Assembly: GCF_001653565.1 (NCBI RefSeq)
Contig: NZ_LYPB01000069.1
Location: forward strand, 404,194-468,193
Direction of reading: 5' to 3'
DNA length: 64,000 bases
DNA from: Paenibacillus oryzisoli
Lineage (GTDB): Bacteria > Bacillota > Bacilli > Paenibacillales > NBRC-103111
Shown here: one piece after another, positions 56,701-64,000 of the stretch
Position numbering within the stretch: position 1 is the stretch's first letter
How the letters are laid out: each line of letters begins with the position of its first letter
The notes under the pieces: model-generated
What the model was told of the DNA's origin: nothing
Seen by the model: the letters and a program-made list of their open reading frames with translations, nothing else
Database searches by the model: none
Made by a program: the position numbers and the translations under genes

Positions 56701-59700
56701 ATGAGAGAGATAATAGAGGTTTTCAAGCCCAATTTGCGGCTGTGCGCCTTTCTCATCCGTGGTGCTATACGTTTTATCTCGTACAAATATAAATCGTGGA
56801 TCTGCTTTTTCAATGAAGCCTTTTCGGAATAACAGCGTTCCTGCATATTCAGACATGATTTGCAGAGGGTCGCCGAGGATCTCGAAACTCCCTAATTCCC
56901 CAATCCCAAGATTGTCGATGGCATGTGCAGGGTTATAACCAAAGTCAAACCTGTTCAGCATGTCCCAGCCCTGATAGGCGCCGACGGCTCCAGTAAATAT
57001 ATCCGTTTCATCTCTGCCCTTCATCGGATAGTTGTCCTGATATTCGGTTAGAAAGACTGGCTTGGCATATAACTGTTTCAAAGATAATCCTGGATAGTAG
57101 TTTTCAAAACTGCCATCAATGACGTCAAATGCTTTACTTAATCTCCTCATTGACGATGGATCGTATTGGTACCCGCTAAATAACGGCTGATAGTACAGAT
57201 GCGTCTCTTGAATATCAGACGCCTCGCTTCTCCAATAATCCACCATCGGATTCATAATATGATTCATACCGCCAATAACAGCCTTCACGCCGAGCGTATT
57301 TTTGAGATGGTCCTTCATGTTGTTGTAGACCGCTAATGTTTTACCCGTATAATAGTCCATCATATAGCCCTTGATCGGTCCGAAGGTGTTCCAAAAGGAT
57401 GCCGGATAACTGGTTACAGGCAATTGGCCCTTCGATTGCAGGAAGGCATTGAAGTCATCCAGTAAGAACTTTTTAAAATCCGGTTTGGAAGGAACTAGGT
57501 TGGTCAAAAGCTGCTCATTCCATGGACTTATGCCGATTACAGCAGGATCGTCTTTAAGCGCCAGTCCCGTTTTTTCATTCACATGGGATAACCACAAGTC
57601 GACTGCCTGCTTCCACATATCATAAGCTTGCGGAAAAAAAGGAAGAAGATACTTGGAGCTCTGTCCTTCCGCATAGTTGCCAAGCCCAGGCACGTTTTTG
57701 AAATCATACAGATGGAAAACGTCAAGCTGTAGATAAATGCCTCTCTTCTTCAATTCATAAATAAAATTGTCAAGCAGTTTGACCTTCTCCATATCGAGCT
57801 CAACCGCCCCTGAAGTTGGTGTCTTAAACATACCCGGTGCCCACGTTTCCATGGAATCCTGGCCATGGATTCTTACGATGTTATATCCCATCCCAGCAAG
57901 TCTGTCCGCAATAATTACCGCTTCAGCAGGCGTTGGAAAAGACATGTTCCAATTGACATTCGGTCCGAAGAAGCGAACAGTTTCTTCCGGCTTCCCTTCA
58001 AAGTGCAGGTCTCCTTCCGCATCCATCTGGATAAAGCCGTATTGACCTGCAGGGCCAACGTTCATACCTGATAGGTCTAGCGCACTTCCTGGTACGATGG
58101 CTGCTGTCGTATCTACCTTACTCCATGCACTCTCGTAGCTCCCCATGTCAAATCTACCGTTATTCGGCATTGGAAGACTATCCAAATCTTTAGTCAAACC
58201 CACATCAATCCCTGCATTTACAGCCGGAGAGGAAGCTAGCAAATGAAAATCCGATTTCTCCACCGAAACAAATTGGGGATCACTGGCGATCGAATGGCTT
58301 TCTTGCGACTTGTCAAAAGAATAATAACCCGCAGCATTACCGACAATATGCCCGAAATCATAGACGTGGGAAGCCCCGTTTTGATTCCAGTAGATCGCAT
58401 TGCCCGAAGTCTGGTACATAAGATTGTAATCTGACACGTAGTTGGTCAGCGCAGCCCCGCTGTCTAGATCGACTGAAACCGCATAATCTGCAGCATTGGA
58501 TGCGAGGATATTGTTTTTTACCTGTAAGTTATCGACCGTGACACCACCAACTACCTTGAGCCCCAGCGCAGCTTCTTTCCCCGAACTACTGGTGAATTTG
58601 GATTTGGCAATCGTATTATTCATGATTTTCGATCCGCCGATACTGCCATTTTTGTTTTCTAGCAGAATACCATGACTACCTGCATCAAGCGTATACATTT
58701 TCCCCGTGTCAAAAATCAAGTTTTCATGGATCTGATTGGAAGCAGCATCGCCAAAATCAGTCTTAAGCTGAATACCCGTCCGCCAAATACTGGACAGTTT
58801 ATTATATCTAATGATGTTCGAACTGGATGAATTAACTGCAATTCCCGTACTGCTCATACTGCCTCTGGCGTTGGTTCCGTTCTTCCCTTTATAGAAGTCC
58901 CTGCCAATGTCATTCACTGTATTGTAATCGATGATATTCATGGAAGGCTTCGAAAGGGTATTGGTTCCTCCAACCTCAATGCCGGTAAGCTCCCCATCAT
59001 CCGTACTTAACTTCCCAATGCCGCTGACTCTATTATAGGTGATCGCACTTCCTGCGGAACCGCTTTCAATCCATATACCTCTTGAATTGATATCATATAC
59101 ATTGTTATAACTTATCGTGATCGCCAAGGATCCGTTTACCCTGACACCCGCACCATCTGCGGCATGGATATCGTTTCCTTTTACAATCACATGTGTACTG
59201 CCGGGGGCGATGTAGGCTACCTCCTCCATGCCTCCAGTTAATTCAAGATTGTTTATCTCCAGAAAGCTTTGGGCATTGGAATCAAATGCTCTCGCTAGTC
59301 CAGTCACAAGTTCCGTCGTATTTTCACTGGAAGTTCCTTTTGACGGTTTGTAGTAGATACTATTCTTGTTTAAATCTAACGCCCATGAACCGTTTGTAAG
59401 AGAGCCTTTTACCGGGCCTGGCATTAGTGATTCTTGCATTTTCCCTTTTAATCGTTTGCCATTTTCCAAAAGGATGGTTCTAGAAGCATCTGCCCCAGGC
59501 AGCGAAGAATAATATTCTCCGTTGGCATCAGGCCCAATCCACACCGCTACTGGCGTTGCTCCAGAAATTTTCGGTTTGGGAAGCGTGGAAACGCCATATG
59601 CATCATAAATAATAGGACTTGTATTTGTGCCGGAGCTTGCAGGTTTTAATGTCGAGCCATACCAACTCTCTCCTCTTTTGAACAGCACCTTATCACCCGG

Positions 59701-59919
59701 CGCCAGATTATGACTGTTTACCCGGTCCAACGTCCGCCATGGTGTTACCGTTTTCAGTCCGTCATTGGTATCATTTCCAAGCGTAGCATCAACGTAATAC
59801 ACATTTCCACTAGGGGTCACTTCTGCCCTTGCAGGTTGTGCACCGCTGAATAACATCGTATTTACAGCGAATATAAAGATCATGAACCCTGATAATGCTT
59901 TTAATGTAAACTTGCTCAT
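53713..59919 (-). CDS. Giant secreted beta-helix/GH5-like protein with golvesin repeats, FN3, cohesin-like domain and half dockerin
   Basis: This is a 2068-residue multimodular extracellular enzyme. A signal peptide (1-32) precedes a right-handed beta-helix (about 35-600), which opens YYVDATLGNDTNDGLKTVTPWRTLDRV as in pectate-lyase-like folds. A GH5-like TIM barrel (about 615-1130) carries likely acid/base Glu near 801 in SPWNEQ and nucleophile Glu near 960 in FLTEYQDN. A beta-rich region and a Pro-rich linker (about 1315-1335) lead to three golvesin C-terminal-like repeats (about 1340-1470, 1476-1600 and 1625-1760). FN3 (1766-1856), a cohesin-like domain (1860-1996) and a C-terminal half dockerin with one canonical loop, DMNMDGKIDIVD, follow. 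AGGAGG precedes the ATG at 59919. A shared activator site and a cre box lie upstream. Substrate unknown. Confidence 0.86.
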   Translation of the reverse strand: MSKFTLKALSGFMIFIFAVNTMLFSGAQPARAEVTPSGNVYYVDATLGNDTNDGLKTVTPWRTLDRVNSHNLAPGDKVLFKRGESWYGSTLKPASSGTNTSPIIYDAYGVSTLPKPKISGATPVAVWIGPDANGEYYSSLPGADASRTILLENGKRLKGKMQESLMPGPVKGSLTNGSWALDLNKNSIYYKPSKGTSSENTTELVTGLARAFDSNAQSFLEINNLELTGGMEEVAYIAPGSTHVIVKGNDIHAADGAGVRVNGSLAITISYNNVYDINSRGIWIESGSAGSAITYNRVSGIGKLSTDDGELTGIEVGGTNTLSKPSMNIIDYNTVNDIGRDFYKGKNGTNARGSMSSTGIAVNSSSSNIIRYNKLSSIWRTGIQLKTDFGDAASNQIHENLIFDTGKMYTLDAGSHGILLENKNGSIGGSKIMNNTIAKSKFTSSSGKEAALGLKVVGGVTVDNLQVKNNILASNAADYAVSVDLDSGAALTNYVSDYNLMYQTSGNAIYWNQNGASHVYDFGHIVGNAAGYYSFDKSQESHSIASDPQFVSVEKSDFHLLASSPAVNAGIDVGLTKDLDSLPMPNNGRFDMGSYESAWSKVDTTAAIVPGSALDLSGMNVGPAGQYGFIQMDAEGDLHFEGKPEETVRFFGPNVNWNMSFPTPAEAVIIADRLAGMGYNIVRIHGQDSMETWAPGMFKTPTSGAVELDMEKVKLLDNFIYELKKRGIYLQLDVFHLYDFKNVPGLGNYAEGQSSKYLLPFFPQAYDMWKQAVDLWLSHVNEKTGLALKDDPAVIGISPWNEQLLTNLVPSKPDFKKFLLDDFNAFLQSKGQLPVTSYPASFWNTFGPIKGYMMDYYTGKTLAVYNNMKDHLKNTLGVKAVIGGMNHIMNPMVDYWRSEASDIQETHLYYQPLFSGYQYDPSSMRRLSKAFDVIDGSFENYYPGLSLKQLYAKPVFLTEYQDNYPMKGRDETDIFTGAVGAYQGWDMLNRFDFGYNPAHAIDNLGIGELGSFEILGDPLQIMSEYAGTLLFRKGFIEKADPRFIFVRDKTYSTTDEKGAQPQIGLENLYYLSHLYNTQTVYADKPGEPLTIYKVTPDLTPAQIASGNIPAQNKLNITSTMTLKEAAQVFIGSLGNEDRDIKDMQLAYLDQNKLISDTGELIFDIGTDVYTVNTPYLVAAAGTLNHHNFIYDKASASFQGSVDKGTFMASSLESKRLDQSSRILVTHTTDAASTGESLTQLTNGEVLFSKGSRPTLTKFGTAQFGMTTTLDPTQFKAYKLATNGARLEEIPVQVNGQHISINLDTAKGFAFELVAYPIDLPIVVPPTTPPPVVPPAPVKPAMEITIDNGSAEFTGTWSTASINANKYGSDYAIVAGGGAGANKMRWRPNIEASGEYEAYYWLPDGNSSMAKNVAFTVYDGKVGKAVSVDESKPGGQWVSLGIYSLVRGTTGYVEISDNVTGNIVGDAVKFVMRSMIMDDSDALATGKWTQSSFNPNYYSTGYVNATNGAGANKLSWRPYLPVSGNYDVYYWLPDGSSNRANAAPFTINYSGDNQVFYVDQTVPGGKWVGFGSFFFDEGTSGYVELNDNASGYVIGDAIKFALPNSTPPVTPEEPTTPAVTEPVEIIVDNVNAVSTGTGTWNLGTAQPNKYGASYSTIPGDGTGTHKFKWTPTITTEGDYDVYYWLPDGTSNRPSAAQFTVFYSGGSKLYTVDQRVVPGGNWILLGKHHFVPGTSGYVELTDKASYGNIIADAIRFYLPATPQVDMQPPSWPGGGQMTVSNATYNSVTLNWLPATDLVGVTNYKIYQDGALLQTVGGNVYQLDVTGLSANTSYKFKVTAGDAAGNWSTESLTTTTKLNVSAANSLYTSFDNKAKMMEAGEETTLSLLSSAAVWGGNFSISYDNSLLDVGTADIMLSSQLANLGVTASVYTNVYSSSGIISIQFHLSEQINPQPGISVELLKIRFKSKQAAGKVPFIVRKESLISNKDGSFTFAQNDYQDNMILANSNIDGVAMMNEQAYVKVLGYIANHSRLTSSDNNFDPRLDMNMDGKIDIVDMVYVYKQLNLLRSHP

Positions 59920-60000
59920 TTATACAACCTCCTAATAAAATTTCAGATCCCCTCGGTCTATGATTCCTTACTCCAAGAATAAATCACCCTCTCCAACGAT

Positions 60001-60014
60001 TGAAATCGTTTTCA
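60001..60014. promoter_or_regulatory. cre box (CcpA site) downstream of promoter B
   Basis: TGAAATCGTTTTCA on the plus strand and TGAAAACGATTTCA on the minus strand both match TGWAANCGNTNWCA fully. It lies 11 nt downstream of the -10 at 60025-60030, over the early transcribed region, where CcpA would block transcription. Confidence 0.78.
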
Positions 60015-60024
60015 TTATTTATTA

Positions 60025-60078
60025 ATTTTATCACCCAAGAATTACACTTCGGTATACACAAAAAATATGATTAATGTA
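60025..60078 (-). promoter_or_regulatory. Promoter with shared activator site, copy B (beta-helix/GH5-like and cohesin/SLH operon)
   Basis: On the minus strand: TACAT (60074-60078), 15 nt, TGTATA (60053-60058), 22 nt, then -10 TAAAAT (60025-60030). No consensus -35. The spacing between TGTATA and -10 is identical to copies A and C. Confidence 0.7.
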
Positions 60079-60101
60079 CCAATTCTTGTTCTATATGAAG
60101 A

Positions 60102-60135
60102 AGAGGGTGAACAAGCTGTCGCCCATTCACCCTCT
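60102..60135 (-). terminator. Rho-independent terminator of the beta-helix/golvesin gene
   Basis: A perfect 10-bp stem, AGAGGGTGAA (60102-60111) with TTCACCCTCT (60126-60135), has a 14-nt loop. The minus strand continues TCTTCATAT. It begins 8 nt past the stop, so the next gene needs its own promoter. Confidence 0.8.
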
Positions 60136-60143
60136 CATCTGAA

Positions 60144-62048
60144 TTAATGCGGAACAAATTTAACGGTATCCGCAATAACGAATCCGGTTGTCCCCGTATT
60201 GCTGATCATGACATTACCCGATGTTCCCGCATTAAATGTGTAACTCCCTATGAAGTTCCACTGCCCTCCGTTTTCCTGCTGATTAACGGTCGTACTGTGC
60301 GCTCCGATAACATCGTTAACAGTGACCGGCACATTGTTAGCTCTATTCGTATCGGCATTCCACCACATATAGACGTCATAAGTATTTGTAGTCAATAGAT
60401 TAGGTGTAAATGTAACGCTCATGGACCCCTTCCCTGTATTCCCATCATGCAGATAGTCAGCGCCATACTTTTGGGTGCTAAAAGAGCTCGCAATCCATGT
60501 TCCCGTCTTGCTTACCCTTGTCGAATCACTGTTATCTATAAGAACTGTAGGATGCTCATATCCTCCTATGCTTGGCGGATTGTTCCTTGCATTTTTATAA
60601 TAATCTTCTGAAACATCCGTTACATTATTCTTGCCCTTAGCAATACAAGGAGAATGGGTCTGCAGCTTGAAATAGTCGGGTCCGAATGTGCCGCCAACAA
60701 GCAGAGGATCCCCAATGACATCATTCCCATTCGAGGCAACTCCGGTGACAGCGCTGGACCAACAGTTATTGGAGAAGATCAATCCAGGTTTCTGGTCTAC
60801 ATTTTGTAAGGTACCCGAACTTGATTTGAATATATTATTTTCTATCCTTGTGTTGACATGGTTGGCACCGCCGGTAATTGATATATTCGTATTTGTTGCA
60901 TCAATAAACGTATTGCCGGCAATAAGATCGTTATTCAATGAGGTACCTGTGGCTAATCCCGTATTCCAGTAAGCAAAATTTTGGCCGTTCCCTTTCAGAA
61001 AATTGTTTATAATTTTCCTGTTATGTCCTGCTGGATAACTGAGATAAGGCTCATCCGCTATAGCAATCCCCATCGAAGCGCCGGTACCTCTCAAATAAAT
61101 CGGATTCCCCGTATTATAGATCATATTGCGCTGGATGGTGATATAACTAGCCTTGTCTACATAGACCCCCAGTGCATAATTATCATAGATAGCGCTATCC
61201 TCTAACACTACATCATGGGTATCATTCCAGAAGCCAATGCCCTCCCCCCAATTGTTATATACTTTGCTGTTCTTGATTGTCCCATTGGAGCTATTCTTGA
61301 TCATGAGAATTAAAGGCCAATCCATTTGGCTTGATAACCTGCTGAAACGCCCATAATTAGCATTTTCCCACAATTCATTTCCATCCAGAGTAAATTGATC
61401 AACATTATCTACTAACACAGCCAAGTTGCGGTTGTCATGAATCTTACTATTTGTGATGTTGATATGTTGATATCCGGGGCTGCTTGAACTGCCAGCATAA
61501 ATCCCCTCACCATAAGACTCCTTTATTTCAAGTCCGTCAATGTCGATATAATTTGCTGTAATTCTCAACAAAGCATTCCAGGAAAAAGTGAACTGCTGCC
61601 CCGTATTATATGTCACTCCATCATTAGTAACAGGCGGCCCCGTATAAGTCATTGTTTCAAGACTAAGAGGGTGATTCGGGTACGTATTCTGACCTGAAAT
61701 GACCGGTGTTTCCCCTGGGTATGCCATGAGCGTGATCGGATTGCCACTTGTACCTGAAGTCGTGATCGTGATCGGTGATGTTATATTGTACGTCCCTCCC
61801 CTTACAATAACAGTAGAGCCCGGGCCAGCAGCTCCCGCCATGTCAATTCCCTTTTGAATCGTAGCAAAGGGCTGGCTCGATGTACCTGGATACGCGTTAT
61901 TACCTGTCGTGGCAACATAATAGGTTGTAGCAGCAGCCTTAACCTCAGTCTGGCTGACGATTCCAGCAGTAATCAGCCCAAGCAATATTGCAAGAATTAC
62001 TGAAAAGACGAATGAAGCACTTTTATTCATGCTTATTGTCATCATCAT
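60144..62048 (-). CDS. Secreted right-handed beta-helix protein (pectate-lyase-like) with golvesin-type C-terminal domain
   Basis: This 634-residue secreted protein has a signal peptide (about 1-38, ending VKAAA) and a beta-helix (about 40-505). The helix opens TTYYVATTGNNAYPGTSSQPFATIQKGI, the DUF1565/PL9-like entry, and continues with many NNxI/NSxI rungs. A golvesin C-terminal-like domain follows (about 510-634), with NGGQWNFIGSYTF and FVIADTVKFVPH. It is probably a polysaccharide lyase or epimerase-like enzyme; I cannot identify the catalytic residues. GGAG precedes a run of ATG codons, of which 62048 or 62045 is the start. It has its own shared-operator promoter (62238-62291) and a cre-like site. 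Confidence 0.83.
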   Translation of the reverse strand: MMMTISMNKSASFVFSVILAILLGLITAGIVSQTEVKAAATTYYVATTGNNAYPGTSSQPFATIQKGIDMAGAAGPGSTVIVRGGTYNITSPITITTSGTSGNPITLMAYPGETPVISGQNTYPNHPLSLETMTYTGPPVTNDGVTYNTGQQFTFSWNALLRITANYIDIDGLEIKESYGEGIYAGSSSSPGYQHINITNSKIHDNRNLAVLVDNVDQFTLDGNELWENANYGRFSRLSSQMDWPLILMIKNSSNGTIKNSKVYNNWGEGIGFWNDTHDVVLEDSAIYDNYALGVYVDKASYITIQRNMIYNTGNPIYLRGTGASMGIAIADEPYLSYPAGHNRKIINNFLKGNGQNFAYWNTGLATGTSLNNDLIAGNTFIDATNTNISITGGANHVNTRIENNIFKSSSGTLQNVDQKPGLIFSNNCWSSAVTGVASNGNDVIGDPLLVGGTFGPDYFKLQTHSPCIAKGKNNVTDVSEDYYKNARNNPPSIGGYEHPTVLIDNSDSTRVSKTGTWIASSFSTQKYGADYLHDGNTGKGSMSVTFTPNLLTTNTYDVYMWWNADTNRANNVPVTVNDVIGAHSTTVNQQENGGQWNFIGSYTFNAGTSGNVMISNTGTTGFVIADTVKFVPH

Positions 62049-62122
62049 CTACGCTCCTTTTCTGGTCGAAGTACAATTAAACATCCCTTTAACCATTAGT
62101 AATGGCAGCATTCATACAGATC

Positions 62123-62136
62123 GGTAAGCGCTTTCA
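62123..62136 (+). promoter_or_regulatory. cre-like site in the leader of the beta-helix/golvesin gene
   Basis: GGTAAGCGCTTTCA matches TGWAANCGNTNWCA at every fixed position except the first. It lies 75 nt before the start codon and about 95 nt after the likely transcription start, where bound CcpA could act as a roadblock. Confidence 0.6.
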
Positions 62137-62237
62137 AATTTTAAAAACAACATTTCTCCCTTCCGTTATTGATACGCTTTTCGTTTTTTTAATGTTATGT
62201 CCTCATTGTTCTATCACCTCTTTCCCTTGTTTCTTTT

Positions 62238-62291
62238 ATTATATGGTTTAACGGATGAAGTGCTGTATACATGAAATCTACACTAAATGTA
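62238..62291 (-). promoter_or_regulatory. Promoter with shared activator site, copy A (beta-helix/golvesin gene)
   Basis: On the minus strand: TACAT (62287-62291), 15 nt, TGTATA (62266-62271), 22 nt, then -10 TATAAT (62238-62243). This is the same arrangement as copies B and C, with no consensus -35. Confidence 0.7.
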
Positions 62292-62385
62292 TCAATTATT
62301 GTCATTCTATTATTCCTATCGTTAGATTAATTCCATTCATTTTAAAATTTACTTATTTATGGAATAATCCTTAAACACTCTGAAC

Positions 62386-62422
62386 CAAAAGAAATAAGCC
62401 CCCCTTCTACTGGGAGGCTTAT
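62386..62422 (-). terminator. Rho-independent terminator of the Big2/dockerin gene
   Basis: An 11-bp stem with one G-U pair (62394-62404 with 62412-62422) has a 7-nt loop. The minus strand continues TTCTTTTGG. It begins 7 nt past the stop. Confidence 0.85.
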
Positions 62423-62428
62423 CTAACT

Positions 62429-64000
62429 CTAGTCTTTCATTGAGGAAATCAGACTTAAGATGAACGTAATATCTTCTCGATCAATTTTACCATCCAAATT
62501 AAGATCTCGTGTTGGGCTATCGGATTGTATATAAGTAACAATTTCGTCAATTTGTATGTGACCATTATGATCATGATCTAGTAAGGCAAAAGTAGAACTT
62601 AGAATAACAGCAAAGCTTGTGTGCGTTGAGATGATGCCATTGTTAGCGATGAGAGTATACATCCCTGCCTCCGCATTGTCAGGTAAGGCAAACCCTGCCT
62701 CACTGAAAGTGCCATTAGCTACAGTGACATCATTATAACTAGCTAGTACGCCCCCGTTAGGGGCCATAATTGTAAGGGTCACACCATTTAGATTGGTTGT
62801 CCCTTTTAACACAACTACTTTACCTTGAACCTGGGTTGCAATTGGACTTAATGTAATCAGAGGTGCATTCGATGTGATCGTTATTACTTTTTTGCCAATG
62901 ATACCTGATCCATCATTCGCCCTTGCCTCGACCGTAACTGTCCCAATTCCAGTCGCTGTTAACAAACCACTTTGACTAATTAATGCGTTTCCTGCATTCC
63001 CATTTCCATAAACATACCATGTTACTGAAGAATTAGTTACATTTAATGGTAGTACGGATGCTTCCAACTGAAGTGTTCCCCCAATGACGACAGCATCTCT
63101 ATTTGAACTTTCCTTTACAGAGATACTAATCGTCAGAACAGGTATTTCTGGTACCGGAGTTATTGTAATAGCTGTGCTGCCATATACACCCGAGCCATCT
63201 GTAGCTATCGCAGTAACCGTAACAATACCTGGTTCAATTGCATGAAGCACGCCTAAATCACTAATCGTTGCTGATCCCGGATTGCCATATACATGCCAGG
63301 TCACTGATGTGGTCGTCGCATTTGCAGGAAGTACATTGGCAATCATTTGCAGCGTATTTCCTGCCACTACGGTTGTTAAGTTTCCTGCACCATTAACGTT
63401 AATTTGACTAATAGGTATTGCAGCAATCGTGATCATCGTGCTCCCTTTGGTCGCCGATCCATCTGCTGACGTTGCAATTACTGTCACGGTACCGACTTGT
63501 GTACCTGTCAATAACCCCGTCGCGCTTATTGTCGCATTCCCTGTATTTGCAACCACACTCCATGTGACATTAGTATTTGTTGCATTTTCTGGCCAAACCG
63601 CCGCGTTCATCTGCAAAGAGTTTCCATTGGTTACCGTTGTGGCATCATCAGCTCCGGTTACGACGATATTATTAACCATTAAAGATGCGATTGTAATGGT
63701 CTTCGTTCCATAGATTCCTGATAGATCTTTCGCTGTCGCCTTAACGACGACCTCTCCTATGGCTGTACCCGTCAGTAATCCTGTCGTCTCATCTATCGTT
63801 GCATTTCCCGTACCTGGCGCTACGCTCCATGTAACGGAAGCATTCGTAGCGTTCAAAGGCAACACATCTGCATTCATTACCAGCGTACTTCCAATTGGTA
63901 CGCTTGTTGCTTCACCTTTACCTGTCACGGTGATACTTGTGACGGGGATAGCTGCGATAGTAATAATCGTACTTCCCACAATGCCAGAGGCATCATTAGC
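62429..64000 (-). CDS. Big2-repeat surface protein with C-terminal dockerin, 5' end outside window
   Basis: This is the C-terminal 523 codons of a secreted protein whose start lies beyond the right edge; the frame is open to position 64000. It shows the end of one Big2 (bacterial Ig-like) repeat and four complete ones of about 87 residues, each closing with a G(S/T/K)xxITI strand. An unassigned beta domain follows. The last 60 residues form a dockerin with two calcium loops: DHDHNGHIQIDE, a standard EF-hand with Glu at position 12, and DLNLDGKIDRED, the dockerin form with Asp at position 12. The missing N-terminus probably holds a catalytic module. The dockerin suggests docking to a cohesin, possibly that of the nearby SLH protein. 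Confidence 0.83.
   Translation of the reverse strand, partial: ANDASGIVGSTIITIAAIPVTSITVTGKGEATSVPIGSTLVMNADVLPLNATNASVTWSVAPGTGNATIDETTGLLTGTAIGEVVVKATAKDLSGIYGTKTITIASLMVNNIVVTGADDATTVTNGNSLQMNAAVWPENATNTNVTWSVVANTGNATISATGLLTGTQVGTVTVIATSADGSATKGSTMITIAAIPISQINVNGAGNLTTVVAGNTLQMIANVLPANATTTSVTWHVYGNPGSATISDLGVLHAIEPGIVTVTAIATDGSGVYGSTAITITPVPEIPVLTISISVKESSNRDAVVIGGTLQLEASVLPLNVTNSSVTWYVYGNGNAGNALISQSGLLTATGIGTVTVEARANDGSGIIGKKVITITSNAPLITLSPIATQVQGKVVVLKGTTNLNGVTLTIMAPNGGVLASYNDVTVANGTFSEAGFALPDNAEAGMYTLIANNGIISTHTSFAVILSSTFALLDHDHNGHIQIDEIVTYIQSDSPTRDLNLDGKIDREDITFILSLISSMKD

Larger units (their letters stand above)
62049..62428. other. 380-nt regulatory gap before the beta-helix/golvesin gene
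   Basis: No gene. It holds the terminator of the Big2/dockerin gene (62386-62422), the shared activator site and promoter (62238-62291) and a cre-like site (62123-62136). The leader of the beta-helix gene is therefore about 180 nt long and otherwise AT-rich. Confidence 0.6.

Noticed and set aside
62429..64000. Regular repeats of about 260 bp that might suggest a CRISPR or satellite array
   Set aside because: The repeat unit is a coding Big2 domain in one open frame, with diverged DNA and no spacer pattern.
1..64000. Insertion sequences, prophage genes or tRNA genes
   Set aside because: No transposase, integrase, phage protein or tRNA-like sequence was found on either strand.

Overview
The window reads as part of the chromosome of a spore-forming, Gram-positive soil bacterium of the Paenibacillus type. 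An uninterrupted sporulation sigma factor gene (sigK), S-layer-homology (SLH) anchored surface enzymes, several YesM/YesN-like two-component systems, LplB/LplC-like sugar permeases, strong AGGAGG-type ribosome binding sites and CcpA-type cre boxes all point that way. I see no rRNA, tRNA, CRISPR array, insertion sequence or prophage gene. All genes lie on the minus strand except one secreted GH39-like enzyme (38135-39586).

Layout from right to left, the main direction of transcription. (1) 42524-64000 is a surface polysaccharide-attack locus: a Big2-repeat protein ending in a dockerin (cut by the window edge), a secreted beta-helix protein with a golvesin-type domain, a 2068-residue beta-helix/GH5-like/golvesin/FN3/cohesin-like/half-dockerin protein, a cohesin-like protein with three SLH domains, a response regulator and histidine kinase, a sugar importer (two permeases and a lipoprotein) and an FAD-dependent oxidoreductase. 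Three promoters here share one geometry: TACAT, 14-15 nt, TGTATA, exactly 22 nt, then a -10 box. This suggests one regulon under the local two-component system. (2) 39726-42333 holds unrelated genes: sigK, an orphan MacB-type ABC ATPase and a nucleotidyltransferase-like protein. (3) 16227-39586 is a rhamnoside-use region: GH39-like, GH106-like and GH78 enzymes, two kinase/regulator pairs, two complete importers and one extra binding protein. (4) 1-15572 holds a 2137-residue GH39-like protein with discoidin, Big2, FIVAR and SLH modules, a YesS-like membrane AraC regulator, an LplB/LplC/LplA-type importer, a GH115-like enzyme and a CE12-like acetylesterase.

Taken together, surface-bound enzymes probably cut an acidic, rhamnose-containing polysaccharide. 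Candidates are rhamnogalacturonan, arabinogalactan side chains or a bacterial exopolysaccharide. Oligomers would enter through four ATPase-less importers, which must borrow an MsmX-like ATPase encoded elsewhere. Cytoplasmic rhamnosidases, a glucuronidase-like enzyme and a deacetylase would then finish the job. The most unusual part is the cohesin/SLH plus dockerin set at 52007-64000, which could be a small cellulosome-like surface complex.
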